Of a DNA stretch of 64,000 nucleotides, positions 36,889 to 45,766 are shown in pieces (position 1 is the first letter of the stretch; every line of letters begins with the position of its first letter). Source of the stretch: an uncultured Bacteroidales bacterium (GTDB lineage Bacteria; Bacteroidota; Bacteroidia; Bacteroidales; Muribaculaceae); contig URIC01000004.1 of NCBI GenBank assembly GCA_900547755.1, positions 1 to 64,000 on the forward strand, given 5' to 3'. The translations under genes were made by a program, and so were the position numbers. Under the pieces are notes generated by a model. That model searched no databases, was not told the DNA's origin, and worked only from the letters and a program-made list of their open reading frames with translations.

Positions 36889-38553
36889 ATGTATAGATAC
36901 CCCGACAATTTCATAAAACTCTATGAGAAGAGTTTTCGTCAGAACGCCAATCTCCCGGCCTTGTCGCTCTATGGCCGTCCGGGAGCCAAAAGCTACCTTC
37001 ACCTGGCCGCTAACATAGCCCGCGTGCATATCCTCTTCGAGGAGATGGGCCTTAAGCGCGGCGACAAGATTGCCCTCTATGCCAAGGATACGGATGTGTG
37101 GGTGGAGGCGTTCATGTCGGTAATCACATACGGCGCGACAGTGGTGCCTGTCCTGCCTGACTTCGTGGCCGAGGATGCCGTCAATATCATCAATCACAGC
37201 GGGGCGCGCCTGCTCATGACCGACGATTCCCGCTGGAAGAGCCTGGACTTCAGGAAGCTCGCCGATGTGGAGTGCGTACTCTCTCTGAGCCGCCCGGAAC
37301 TGTATGCCGCCAAGAATGAGAAAAAGACGCGCAAGCTGCTGGATAACCTGGGCGATATGTTCGCCACGGTATATCCTCAGGGTTTTACCGCCGAGGATAT
37401 ACATTATCCGCAGGTGGACAACAATGCGGTGGTGGTGCTGAACTACACCTCGGGCACTACCGGCTTCTCCAAGGGCGTGATGCTTACGGGCTGGAACCTG
37501 GCCGGAAACGTCGTGTTCGGGCTGAACGAGAAGTTGCACTATCCGCGCAGCCGGGTGCTTACTTTCCTGCCTATGGCCCATGCCTATGGCTGCACTTTCG
37601 ACATGCTTCTGCCGTTGGCCGCCGGTTCTCATATCACTGTCCTGGGACGTACTCCGACTCCTGCGGTTCTCTTGGCCGCGCTTCAGCAGGTGCGTCCGAA
37701 TGTCCTGCTCTCCGTGCCTCTGGTGTTCGAGAAGATTTACCGCAAGAAGATAGAGCCGCTGATTTCCACACCTAAGATGCAGCGTATGCTCGCCATGCCG
37801 GGTGTGCGCGCTCTGGTACACCGCACGCTGCGCTCCCGCCTGATGAAAGTCATGGGCGGCAACCTCGACCAGGTGATTATCGGTGGCGCGGCCCTGGGCA
37901 CCGATACAGAGGAGTTCCTGAGAATGATTAAATTCCCCTACACGGTGGGCTATGGCATGACCGAGTGCGGACCCCTCATAAGCTATACCCATGCCGCCGA
38001 CTATATACCCGGTTCCGCCGGCCGCACGCTTCCCTGTATCATGGAGAGCCGCGTCGACAGCCCGGACCCTCTTTCCATTCCCGGAGAGATACTCGTACGT
38101 GGCCAGAATGTGATGGCCGGCTACTACAAGAACGAGAAAGCGACCGCAGAGGCCCTGGACTCCGAGGGATGGCTACACACTGGCGATATGGGTACCCGCC
38201 AGCCCGACGGCACCCTCTTCCTGCGCGGCCGCAGCAAGACCATGATTCTCTCCGCTTCCGGCCAGAATATCTATCCTGAAGAATTGGAGGCCCGTATCAA
38301 CGCCATGCCTTTTGTGTTGGAAAGCCTGGTGGTGGACCGCAAGGGTAAACTGACCGCCCTGGTTTTCCTGGACAAGGAGGCCATGGCCGAGCGTGGCGTC
38401 ACCTCCGATAAGGTGCCTGTGCTGCTGGAGCGCCTCAAGGCTAAGGTGAACAGCCGTCTTGCCGCCTACGAGCGTCTGGCCGGGTTCGAGGCCGTGGAGG
38501 AGGAATTCGCCAAGACCCCCAAGCGCAGCATAAAACGCTTCCTGTATTCTTGA
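36889..38553 (+). CDS. AMP-binding long-chain acyl-CoA synthetase
   Basis: 554 residues from the ATG at 36889 (MYRYPDNFIKLYEKSF...). The upstream frame extension lies at the transcription start and is rejected. The P-loop-like motif 'NYTSGTTGFSKGVMLT' (about 185-200), 'GYGMTECGPLISYTHA' (about 350) and 'GWLHTGDMG' plus 'GRSKTMILSASGQNIYPEE' (about 425-465) identify the ANL superfamily. Overall form is that of long-chain fatty acid-CoA ligases, somewhat shorter than the 600-residue average. It activates fatty acids for phospholipid synthesis or recycling. recF follows 13 bases later. Confidence 0.93.
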   Translation: MYRYPDNFIKLYEKSFRQNANLPALSLYGRPGAKSYLHLAANIARVHILFEEMGLKRGDKIALYAKDTDVWVEAFMSVITYGATVVPVLPDFVAEDAVNIINHSGARLLMTDDSRWKSLDFRKLADVECVLSLSRPELYAAKNEKKTRKLLDNLGDMFATVYPQGFTAEDIHYPQVDNNAVVVLNYTSGTTGFSKGVMLTGWNLAGNVVFGLNEKLHYPRSRVLTFLPMAHAYGCTFDMLLPLAAGSHITVLGRTPTPAVLLAALQQVRPNVLLSVPLVFEKIYRKKIEPLISTPKMQRMLAMPGVRALVHRTLRSRLMKVMGGNLDQVIIGGAALGTDTEEFLRMIKFPYTVGYGMTECGPLISYTHAADYIPGSAGRTLPCIMESRVDSPDPLSIPGEILVRGQNVMAGYYKNEKATAEALDSEGWLHTGDMGTRQPDGTLFLRGRSKTMILSASGQNIYPEELEARINAMPFVLESLVVDRKGKLTALVFLDKEAMAERGVTSDKVPVLLERLKAKVNSRLAAYERLAGFEAVEEEFAKTPKRSIKRFLYS

Positions 38554-38566
38554 CCCTTGGAACGAT

Positions 38567-39679
38567 ATGTGGCTCAGAGAGATTTCTATACTCAACTTCA
38601 AGAACATAGAGGAGGCCCGGGTGGAGTTCTGCCCGGGGCTCAATTGTCTGGTAGGGGATAACGGGCAGGGCAAGAGCAACCTGCTGGAAGCCATATACTA
38701 CCTGAGTATGACCCGTTCTTTTCTGCGCCTTCCCGATGCCGAGGTAATGCGCCGTGGCGCCTCCTCCATGCTGGTGCGCGGCGACTATGAGCTGGGTTCG
38801 GGACGTTCCGACTCCGTGAGCATAGGTTTCGCTCCCCCTCGCCGCAAAGTGCTGCGTCGCGGAGGCAAGGAGTACCGCCGTATGTCCGTACATATAGGCA
38901 CCCTGCCCGTGGTACTGGTGTCCCCACGCGACCATTTCCTGGTCACAGGTGGGCCTGAAGAGAGACGTCGCCTTATGGACACCGTCATCAGCCAGGGCGA
39001 CCCCCTGTATCTGGAAGCCCTGATTTCATACGAAAAGGCCGTCGCTTCCCGCAACTCGTTGTTGCGTGCCGAGTGTTCCGACCCCTTGGTATTGGAGGCG
39101 GTAGAGGCGCGTATGGAGCAGGCGGCGTCGGTGATAGAGACTGCCCGCGTCGATTGGACACACACCATCGCCGGGCCGTTTCGCCGCTATTACTCCGCCA
39201 TAGCCTCGGTGCCCGAGGTTCCGGCGCTGGATTATGCTCCGGCACGAGGCGACATACCGCTGCGTGATGCCCTGGCCCGCGAACTCCGCCGTGACCTGGC
39301 CTTAGGGTACACCACCGTGGGCCCGCACCGCGACGATTTGCACATGACCCTTGACGGCGCCGACCTGCGCCGTTCCGGCTCCCAGGGACAGATAAAGACC
39401 TTCACCGTCTCCCTGCGTCTGGCCATTTATGAATATTTGCGCTCCTGCCGCAATGTGCGTCCCTTGCTGCTGCTGGACGACATATTCGACAAGCTGGACG
39501 CCTCCCGTGTAGGCAGCATAATGACGCTGGTGAGCGAGTCGGACCGTTTCGGACAGATTTTCATAACCGATACGGGGCGGCGCCGCACCGACGCCATCCT
39601 GGAACGCATCTCCGCACCCTCGCGTCTGTTCGAGACGCGGCAGGGCGCTTATTCACTCCTTAAAAACGCCCGGCCATGA
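38567..39679 (+). CDS. recF: DNA replication/repair protein RecF
   Basis: 370 residues, typical length. Walker A 'GDNGQGKSN' at 30-38, ABC signature-like 'GSQGQIKTFTVSLRLA' (about 268-283) and Walker B 'PLLLLDDIFDKLD' (about 300) are all present. RecF recognises gaps in DNA and loads RecA with RecO and RecR. It overlaps the downstream DUF721 gene by four bases (ATGA), a conserved Bacteroidetes pair. Confidence 0.97.
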   Translation: MWLREISILNFKNIEEARVEFCPGLNCLVGDNGQGKSNLLEAIYYLSMTRSFLRLPDAEVMRRGASSMLVRGDYELGSGRSDSVSIGFAPPRRKVLRRGGKEYRRMSVHIGTLPVVLVSPRDHFLVTGGPEERRRLMDTVISQGDPLYLEALISYEKAVASRNSLLRAECSDPLVLEAVEARMEQAASVIETARVDWTHTIAGPFRRYYSAIASVPEVPALDYAPARGDIPLRDALARELRRDLALGYTTVGPHRDDLHMTLDGADLRRSGSQGQIKTFTVSLRLAIYEYLRSCRNVRPLLLLDDIFDKLDASRVGSIMTLVSESDRFGQIFITDTGRRRTDAILERISAPSRLFETRQGAYSLLKNARP

Positions 39680-39966
39680 AACGCAACTATCCGCTGAAGA
39701 TTTCCCAGGTAATCGAGGAGCTGTTCCGTGACAACGACATGGAGGAGACGGTGCTGATGCACCGCGCCTTGGCCGCCTGGCCCGTTGTGGTGGGGCCTGT
39801 TGTCAACCGCCAGACAGTGGAGCGGCGTGTGGCGGCCGGGGTGATATGTGTGCGCATAGCCTCCGCCGTGGTGCGCCAGGAGCTGTCCATGCAGCGTACC
39901 GCCCTCATTTCGGCCCTGAACCATGCTGTCGGAGCCGACGTTATCAAAGAAATTAAATTCGTATAG
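39676..39966 (+). CDS. DUF721 (DciA-like) protein
   Basis: 96 residues. The whole protein is a DUF721 domain: 'PLKISQVIEELFRDNDME' start, 'AWPVVVGPVVNRQT' and 'GVICVRIASAVVRQELSMQR' in the middle. DUF721 includes DciA, which helps load the replicative helicase in bacteria without DnaC. Translational overlap with recF supports a replication or repair role. Function here is inferred from the family and context. Confidence 0.9.
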   Translation: MKRNYPLKISQVIEELFRDNDMEETVLMHRALAAWPVVVGPVVNRQTVERRVAAGVICVRIASAVVRQELSMQRTALISALNHAVGADVIKEIKFV

Positions 39967-39970
39967 ACCC

Positions 39971-40477
39971 ATGCCAAAGATGAACCCCGCCGATTTGCCC
40001 AGTCCGTCCGAATTTCCCCTTCGGACAGACCTGCAGATGCGTTTTAACGACATAGACATTTTAGGACATCTCAACAACACCGTTTACTTCTCTTTCTACG
40101 ACACAGGTAAGGCTTACTACCTGGAGGCCATAGAGGCCGCCCAGGGAGGCGAAATGAACTGGCGGCGTGTGGAGAGCGTGATGGTGAATGTGGACTGCGC
40201 CTTCATGGAACCCGTTTACTTCGGTACGGAGCTGGAGGTCGTGACCCGCTGCGAGAGCCTGGGCGAGCGCAGTATAACCCTGTTCCAGATGCTTCTGGAC
40301 AAGAAGACCGGACACATCAAGAGTGTCTGCCGCTCGGTGATGGTCTCCATAGACCCTGACACCAAGCAGAGCGTACCCCTGCCGCAGAAATGGATTCGCG
40401 GAGTGCGTGCCTTTGAACCCGGATTCGTGCCCGGACCCACCGACCCCGTAAGACCTGAAACACTTGACATTCACTGA
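39971..40477 (+). CDS. Hotdog-fold acyl-CoA thioesterase (4HBT/YbgC type)
   Basis: 168 residues from the ATG at 39971, four bases after the DUF721 stop (a second ATG at 39980 is possible). The motif 'MRFNDIDILGHLNNTVYFSFYDTGK' region (about 20-44) matches 4HBT enzymes, with the catalytic Asp in the NDIDxxGHxNN context. It hydrolyses acyl-CoA thioesters in the cytoplasm; chain length preference is unknown. The neighbouring acyl-CoA ligase group fits a lipid role. Confidence 0.9.
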   Translation: MPKMNPADLPSPSEFPLRTDLQMRFNDIDILGHLNNTVYFSFYDTGKAYYLEAIEAAQGGEMNWRRVESVMVNVDCAFMEPVYFGTELEVVTRCESLGERSITLFQMLLDKKTGHIKSVCRSVMVSIDPDTKQSVPLPQKWIRGVRAFEPGFVPGPTDPVRPETLDIH

Positions 40478-40501
40478 TACCATATTACCGATACCATACC
40501 G

Positions 40502-41143
40502 ATGACACCTAAAGAAACAGACATGAAGTCCCTGATGGGCAGTATTCTCGAAGCCGAGAGCCGTGCCATCTCGGAGATTCCTGTGAGCGATGCCTACGAC
40601 AAGGCCGTGGCTCTGATTACCGAGCATGTACACCGCCGTGGAGGCACACTCATAACTTCCGGAATGGGCAAGGCCGGACAGATAGCGATGAATATAGCCA
40701 CCACTTTCTGCTCCACCGGCACCCCGGCCCACTTCCTGCATCCCAGCGAGGCCCAGCACGGCGACCTGGGCATAATGCGCCCTGATGATGTCATGCTCCT
40801 GATTTCCAACTCCGGCAAGACACGCGAGATACTGGAACTCGTGGAGCTGGCCCGACACCTTAACCCTGACGTGCCCGCCATTGTCATTACCGGCGGCAAA
40901 GACTCACCTCTGGCTTCCAGAGCCGACATCTGCCTCTTCACCGGCGGTGCCCCCGAGGTATGTCCTCTCGGACTCACGCCCACTACCTCCACGACGGCTA
41001 TGACGGTAATAGGCGATGTCCTTGTGGTGGGTGTGATGACAGCCATCGGTTTCACCAGCTCACAGTACGCCCTGCGCCACCACGGCGGATATCTGGGCCA
41101 TAAGTCCTCGATGCAGAGCGAGGGTGAACTTTGTAAGAGTTAA
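40502..41143 (+). CDS. Single-domain SIS sugar-phosphate isomerase (arabinose-5-phosphate isomerase-like)
   Basis: 213 residues; a start at 40523 (MKSLMG...) is also possible. It has the SIS fold with 'GGTLITSGMGKAGQIAMNIATTF', 'FLHPSEAQHGDLG' and 'LLISNSGKTREILELV'; each lies where KdsD/KpsF enzymes have it. The two CBS domains of E. coli KdsD are absent, so the protein ends after the SIS domain ('LRHHGGYLGH'). Single-domain enzymes of this type are known from Bacteroides. It should convert ribulose-5-phosphate to arabinose-5-phosphate for Kdo synthesis. It is 24 bases downstream of the thioesterase gene. Confidence 0.85.
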   Translation: MTPKETDMKSLMGSILEAESRAISEIPVSDAYDKAVALITEHVHRRGGTLITSGMGKAGQIAMNIATTFCSTGTPAHFLHPSEAQHGDLGIMRPDDVMLLISNSGKTREILELVELARHLNPDVPAIVITGGKDSPLASRADICLFTGGAPEVCPLGLTPTTSTTAMTVIGDVLVVGVMTAIGFTSSQYALRHHGGYLGHKSSMQSEGELCKS

Positions 41144-41158
41144 TACATTATATATATA

Positions 41159-41182
41159 AGGACGGGACAGGAGTCCCGTCCT
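41159..41182. repeat. REP-like hairpin (AGGA loop)
   Basis: AGGACGGGAC, AGGA loop, GTCCCGTCCT: a perfect 10-bp stem with the same loop as the copies at 61860 and 61930. It sits 15 bases after the isomerase stop and could also act as a terminator. Confidence 0.6.
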
Positions 41183-41209
41183 GCCCGTTCCCATGAAATC
41201 ACAACAGAT

Positions 41210-42073
41210 ATGACACAAGTTAATATACCCCTGAAGCTCAAAGAGTTCCCGAAAAACTCGAAAGACCTGGCCATTTTGCGCGAAGCCGAGACTTGTCGCC
41301 GCACCGTCCGCGACCTCATTGCCGAGAGCCGTCTGATAGACGCTTACGAAAGGGCAGTGGGCATTATGCGCTCCATGCGTGAGTTCTCCGATTATGAGAA
41401 TACCGAGTTCCGTTCCGTTTTAGTCGCTCTGCTCTTCGACATTACCGAGTTGCACTTCGCCCTCAAGGATTACCGCCAGAGCGAGAAGGAGCTGGAGATT
41501 CTGTTCCGCGTACTTGAATCCCTGCTTAAAGTAGACCCCGAGCGCTTCGGTCCCTACCACATCCTGGCCATGGAACTCTCTACCCGCATACTGCGTTCCC
41601 GCAAGAAGGCCATCGACATGCTCGCCTCCCAGAAGGCGGTCACCGCACAGCTCTATGAGAAGGTGAATTCCGGCATGGTTGCCGCTACTGACCGGCTGGT
41701 GGACTCCATGCGCAAGACGGCACAGCTGCTCGCCTCTTCCGGCGACTACCGAGGCGCCCTCAAATTCCTGGCCGAAGCCATCAGATTCAGCAAAAAACGC
41801 ACCGGCAAGGTGTCCCGCAAGGAGGTGAAGATGACCATAGAGATGGCCGAAATCATGCTTCGTGTCCGCTCGATGCACCCCCGTGCGCACCGTCTGCTCA
41901 CCGCCGTGCTGCCCCATGCCATAAATCTGGAGACAATAGAGCTGGAAGAGGACATCCTCGCCATGCTGGAGGTAATCAACAACGCCAAGGAACATGAACC
42001 CCGCTGGAGGACGTTCATCCATAAACTGACATCCAGGAAACCTAAAGACAAGGAGGCCGGCAATGACAAATGA
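41210..42073 (+). CDS. TPR-like helical protein upstream of ribH
   Basis: 287 residues, all-helical and rich in charged residues, with no signal peptide. Weak TPR-like periodicity is visible ('LHFALKDYRQSEKELEILFRVLE', then 'YRGALKFLAEAIRFSKKR'). I recognise a protein of this kind next to ribH in Bacteroidales genomes but know no function. It ends with a lysine-rich tail and overlaps ribH by 11 bases, so the two are probably translationally coupled. Confidence 0.8.
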   Translation: MTQVNIPLKLKEFPKNSKDLAILREAETCRRTVRDLIAESRLIDAYERAVGIMRSMREFSDYENTEFRSVLVALLFDITELHFALKDYRQSEKELEILFRVLESLLKVDPERFGPYHILAMELSTRILRSRKKAIDMLASQKAVTAQLYEKVNSGMVAATDRLVDSMRKTAQLLASSGDYRGALKFLAEAIRFSKKRTGKVSRKEVKMTIEMAEIMLRVRSMHPRAHRLLTAVLPHAINLETIELEEDILAMLEVINNAKEHEPRWRTFIHKLTSRKPKDKEAGNDK

Positions 42074-42542
42074 AGCCATGCAGGACTATGAGGTGCCTGC
42101 TCTCCCGAATCCGGAAGATTTCAGTGTGGCCGTCTGTGTGGCGTCCTGGAACGAAGATATAACCAATCCCTTGCTGGAGGGCGCTCTCGGGGCCTTCCGT
42201 CTGCGCGGTGTCTCCGAAGACCATATACATGTGGTCCGTGTGCCCGGCAGCGTGGAACTGGTGAATGCGGCGGCATGGTCCATAGGGCGTTACAAGCCCT
42301 CGGCCGTCGTGGTGCTCGGCTGCGTAATACGGGGCGAGACCCCGCACTTCGACTATGTATGCCAGAGCGTGACCCAGGGCGTGACCCTGTTGAACGCCAA
42401 GGGGGAGACACCGGTCATTTTCGGCCTCGTCACCACCGAAAACCAGCTGCAGGCTCAGGAGAGAGCCGGAGGACGTCTGGGCAACAAGGGTACGGAGGCT
42501 GCCGCAGCCGCCATTTCCATGGCGCTGATGCACCGCCTTTAG
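42063..42542 (+). CDS. ribH: 6,7-dimethyl-8-ribityllumazine synthase
   Basis: 159 residues, normal length; the ATG at 42078 is an alternative start. Family motifs are 'VASWNEDITNPLLEGA' (about 28-43), 'VPGSVELVNAA' (about 60), 'VVVLGCVIRGETPHFDYVC' (about 83-101), and the C-terminal 'AGGRLGNKGTEAAAAAI'. It condenses the ribulose-derived butanone phosphate with the pyrimidine to make the lumazine precursor of riboflavin. No other rib gene is nearby. Confidence 0.97.
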   Translation: MTNEAMQDYEVPALPNPEDFSVAVCVASWNEDITNPLLEGALGAFRLRGVSEDHIHVVRVPGSVELVNAAAWSIGRYKPSAVVVLGCVIRGETPHFDYVCQSVTQGVTLLNAKGETPVIFGLVTTENQLQAQERAGGRLGNKGTEAAAAAISMALMHRL

Positions 42543-42575
42543 AACAATCACATAATTTTAAAGATACTTACGACT

Positions 42576-43169
42576 ATGAAAACCACAGATTCTGCTCAAG
42601 TCAAGAAAATCGTGCTTGCAGGCGGTTGTTTCTGGGGGACACAGCATCTGCTCTCCCTGCTCTCCGGCCTGCGCCGTACCCGCGTCGGGTTCGTGAACTC
42701 CAATGTGGAGAACCCCACTTATAAGGATGTATGCACCGGCGATACCGGCGCTGCCGAGGGTGTGGAGGTGGAGTATAACGCCACGGTGGTGGACCTCCCC
42801 AGACTCCTGGACTTCTTCTTGCAGAGCATCGACCCTACAAGCAAAGACCGTCAGGGCGAGGACCGGGGCACCCAGTACCGCACCGGCATATACTATACCA
42901 CCGACACTCAGAAGCACGATGCCCTCGAGGCCATAGAACGCCTGCGTAAGCGTTACGACAAGCCGATTGTGACCGAAGTGCTGCCGCTCAGAAACTTCTA
43001 TGAGGCAGAGCCCGAGCATCAGGACTATCTGGACAGGAACCCGGGAGGCTATTGCCACATTTCCCGCGAGCTGATGGCACGGGCACGCCACACGCACATC
43101 CTCAAGCCTGAAGCGCCCGAAGACGCGCTCCACGCCGACGTGAACTTCGCCAACGAACTCGAACACTGA
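42576..43169 (+). CDS. msrA: Peptide-methionine (S)-S-oxide reductase MsrA
   Basis: 197 residues. The catalytic Cys18 lies in 'GGCFWG'. 'TYKDVCTGDTGAAEGVEVEY' and 'DRQGEDRGTQYRTGIYY' are typical MsrA segments. No MsrB domain is fused. It repairs oxidised methionine. It is 33 bases after ribH and closes this run of co-directional genes. Confidence 0.95.
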   Translation: MKTTDSAQVKKIVLAGGCFWGTQHLLSLLSGLRRTRVGFVNSNVENPTYKDVCTGDTGAAEGVEVEYNATVVDLPRLLDFFLQSIDPTSKDRQGEDRGTQYRTGIYYTTDTQKHDALEAIERLRKRYDKPIVTEVLPLRNFYEAEPEHQDYLDRNPGGYCHISRELMARARHTHILKPEAPEDALHADVNFANELEH

Positions 43170-43253
43170 TACCTGCAGCCCGGCATCGGCAAGTGCCGGG
43201 AGGTAAGGAATAACTTAATCATAGGTCTCGGATTTTCATGCAAAATTCGGTTA

Positions 43254-43289
43254 AGTCAAAGGAGCATAGCCCGCTATGCTCCTTTGACT
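43254..43289. terminator. Long perfect hairpin in the msrA-lipoprotein gap
   Basis: A 17-bp perfect inverted repeat: AGTCAAAGGAGCATAGC (43254-43270) and GCTATGCTCCTTTGACT (43273-43289), separated by CC. No T-run follows. A shorter CCCGGCA/TGCCGGG stem (43179-43200) precedes it. The rest of the 347-base gap holds only the promoter at 43443. Confidence 0.6.
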
Positions 43290-43442
43290 GTATTATAAAT
43301 CCATGTTTCGCCGCCAACTCATAATTAACGTAGGAATTGACGTAAGCCGGATTAAAATCACGGCTCTTTCATCAAACTGACAATTAGAGCGTGGAATCCC
43401 TTGCCCGGTTCAATCTGCGTTGCCGTTAAAAAATCAAATCAA

Positions 43443-43474
43443 TTTGCATATATCAAAAAAATTATTTAAATTTG
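43443..43474 (+). promoter_or_regulatory. Promoter of the 216-aa lipoprotein gene
   Basis: TTTG (43443-43446), 20-base spacer, TAAATTTG (43467-43474): full consensus. Leader about 38 bases. Confidence 0.8.
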
Positions 43475-43516
43475 CAAAACTAACATAAATCTAATTTAAA
43501 CCTAAAAAAACAAATT

Positions 43517-44167
43517 ATGAAAAAGAGCCTGAAATTATTGTATTTGTTCGTTGTGTGCGGAACATTCTGTCTCAGCGTTGCAGCCTGTTCAGATGAAAAC
43601 GACGAGCCGGAGTTGCCGAATGAAGATATAGATAATAATTACTTTTATAGTGATTTGCTTAGATGTTCTTCGAAAGATGTAACGCTTTCCTTCAAGGAAT
43701 TTTATTCTCCTATTTTAACGGGGTATGATGCTTATGTATATGAGCTGCATATTCCGGCCAAAGGGGGTAAATACGAACTATGTATTAATGAAAGAGCCTC
43801 TTGGAAAGGTGACGAGCCGAGCGTTTTGCCTCCTTTTAACACTTGGCATTCTCATTTGACGTGTATTAGGGAATATGCCGAGGGCTTTGAGAATGGTCCT
43901 TCGGATAACGACACAGGATATTTTTACAGATTCCTGGATGATCGTAGGGTGAACGAATCGGCCGAGTGGGAAGCTCCATTCGGGCACGCCACTACCGGAT
44001 TTTCCAAGGTGGTCTTTGACATAGAGCCTAACGAGAAATCATCTGAGCGCAACTACGAGGCCATATTTGAGTTCACCTCAATTGATTTTGACGATTCATC
44101 CAAAGAAGAGTATGTCTTCCATTATTGCGGGAATATAGAATTAAAGATATATCAGGACGCGCGCTAA
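43517..44167 (+). CDS. Surface lipoprotein, function unknown (216 aa)
   Basis: Lipoprotein signal with 'SVAAC' and lipidated Cys24, followed by 'SDENDEPELP', an acidic stretch like the Bacteroidetes surface-export signal. The body is beta-rich with two further cysteines in the first half and one near the end; no family recognised. It is AT-richer than its neighbours, has its own strong promoter and is followed by a hairpin terminator, so it stands alone. Surface exposure is inferred from the signal. Confidence 0.8.
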   Translation: MKKSLKLLYLFVVCGTFCLSVAACSDENDEPELPNEDIDNNYFYSDLLRCSSKDVTLSFKEFYSPILTGYDAYVYELHIPAKGGKYELCINERASWKGDEPSVLPPFNTWHSHLTCIREYAEGFENGPSDNDTGYFYRFLDDRRVNESAEWEAPFGHATTGFSKVVFDIEPNEKSSERNYEAIFEFTSIDFDDSSKEEYVFHYCGNIELKIYQDAR

Positions 44168-44197
44168 TATAAAAACGTCTTGATGACATTCTGAAAC

Positions 44198-44251
44198 AGA
44201 CCTTTGAGGCGTTGTGGGTCGGTCTTCCGGCCTGAAATGCCTCAAAGGTCT
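44198..44251 (+). terminator. Hairpin terminator after the lipoprotein gene
   Basis: AGACCTTTGAGGC (44198-44210) pairs exactly with GCCTCAAAGGTCT (44239-44251) around a 28-base loop. A loose T/A-rich tail follows. Confidence 0.7.
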
Positions 44252-44390
44252 GAGTATATTATCGTTTCGGGCAATTAACGGTTATTGTGTTCGGTCGTAC
44301 GGAATGACCTCTGGGGAAGTACGGGTATTGTCATTAGGTTTTCTTGAGTTTTAAACAGCCTCTAAATCGGACATAAACAAAAATAATTTG

Positions 44391-44398
44391 TAAATTTG
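44391..44398 (+). promoter_or_regulatory. -7 element at the start of the 438-aa membrane protein gene
   Basis: TAAATTTG ends four bases before the ATG at 44403, so the transcript probably begins at or within the start codon (leaderless). Confidence 0.6.
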
Positions 44399-44402
44399 CC
44401 GT

Positions 44403-45719
44403 ATGGAAACAGATGCGGATATCAGGAACGGCGGTGTGGGGGCACAGGGCTGCAAGTCTTTGCGTGTGGCCTTGTTTTACCCGATGCTGCTTTTTGCCGG
44501 TGCCTGGGTGGTGTGGGCGCTTTGCTGCCCGCTGTTGGGTGACGACTTGGTTGCCTGGTACCGGGCCAATGACTTCGGCGCCGATATATTGGCCGTGCCT
44601 CGCTATGCCTGGGGCGTGTGGAATCACAGCAATGCGCGCCTGGGGGATATGTTGGTGCCCGTATGGATATATTTTATACCCAGGCCCTTGACAGCCGTTC
44701 TGATGGGGTGTGCCGTTTTCGCCGCTCTGTGGGGTATGTCGCGTCTCGCCATAGCCGGACGGCGTGTGCCTTTGGTGGCCGCGCTGACATCGGCTGCCTG
44801 CTTTGTCGCTCTTCCATGGTTCGACATGGACTTTTATGTCTGCCACTTCAACTATATATGGGGCACAGCTCTCAGTTGTCTTGCGCTTATCCCTCTGCTG
44901 GAGAGACGTTTGCGGTCCGGACGATGGCTGTGGCTGCTTCCGCTGGCGTTTGTGGCGGGGGGAAATCACGAGGCCCTTGGTTTTCCCTTGGGCTGCGGCC
45001 TTGTCGTGTTTTGGCTGTGTAATCGTAAAACGCTTAAACTCAATACGGTGGAGAAATGGTGGGTGGCGGTTATGCTTGCCGCTTCCCTGTTCTGCGTCAG
45101 CTCTCCGGCCAGCTATTCTCGTCTCGGGGGAGCTACAGGAGCCAATGTCAGCCTTACCGAGTACCCCCTTTGGCGTCTTGTCGTGGAAACTCTGAGCGTC
45201 GTCGTGCTTTTAGGGTTGCGGACGGTGTGGCTTGCCTGGAAGGGGGGCCTGCGTCCGCTGTCGCATACACGCTGGGTCATATTCGCTACGGCAGCTTTCT
45301 GTTCTGCGGCTTTCTGCCTTCTATCCGGTGTTGAGGGACGAGGGGGCTGGTACGCCCAGACCTTCGCGATTATGGCTTTAGGTTACGACTTCGCCGGTGT
45401 GGAACAGGGGAGGCCGGTTACGGGCCTCATACGCCGTATGGCTATGGCCGTGGCCCTGCTGTGCAGCGCTTCGGCAATATTCTGGGGCATCCATATGACC
45501 GGCGAGGCGGGACGGCGTAACGCCTTTCTGCAAGAAAGCCACGCAGCCCATGCCATGGGTATCAGGTTCAGGGCTCCGGAGGGTTACGACCCCTGGCTGC
45601 GCGCCTCCTTCTCGTTGGCCGAAGGGGAGCCGATGGTAATGGGAGACTTCCGTTATGAGCCTCGGTCGCCCATGCCCGCAGGGGAAAAAAATCCCGCCGA
45701 ACCGGCGCTCGCTTTCTGA
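44403..45719 (+). CDS. Polytopic membrane protein, possibly GT-C type (DUF6056-like)
   Basis: 438 residues with about ten hydrophobic helices spread from residue 22 to 365 and a soluble tail. The loop after the first helix carries 'LLGDDLVAWYRANDF' near 44-58, and acidic residues there recall GT-C glycosyltransferases. 'NHSNARLGDMLVPVW' follows. The resemblance to DUF6056-type proteins is tentative. It is convergent with the PNGase F-like gene (47-base gap). The start codon follows a -7 element by four bases, so a leaderless mRNA is likely; a later start at 44484 would cut into the first helix. Confidence 0.75.
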   Translation: METDADIRNGGVGAQGCKSLRVALFYPMLLFAGAWVVWALCCPLLGDDLVAWYRANDFGADILAVPRYAWGVWNHSNARLGDMLVPVWIYFIPRPLTAVLMGCAVFAALWGMSRLAIAGRRVPLVAALTSAACFVALPWFDMDFYVCHFNYIWGTALSCLALIPLLERRLRSGRWLWLLPLAFVAGGNHEALGFPLGCGLVVFWLCNRKTLKLNTVEKWWVAVMLAASLFCVSSPASYSRLGGATGANVSLTEYPLWRLVVETLSVVVLLGLRTVWLAWKGGLRPLSHTRWVIFATAAFCSAAFCLLSGVEGRGGWYAQTFAIMALGYDFAGVEQGRPVTGLIRRMAMAVALLCSASAIFWGIHMTGEAGRRNAFLQESHAAHAMGIRFRAPEGYDPWLRASFSLAEGEPMVMGDFRYEPRSPMPAGEKNPAEPALAF

Positions 45720-45766
45720 CGGGCGTCCGGCCGGCGGATATTTGTCTTTTATAGGGAATAATCCGC

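Noticed and set aside
43390..43440. tRNA gene suggested by a GGTTCAATC-like T-loop
   Set aside because: No acceptor stem, D-loop or anticodon arm could be fitted.
44334..44969. Minus-strand frame opposite the 438-aa membrane protein
   Set aside because: H/P/Q-rich antisense product typical of a shadow of a membrane protein gene.
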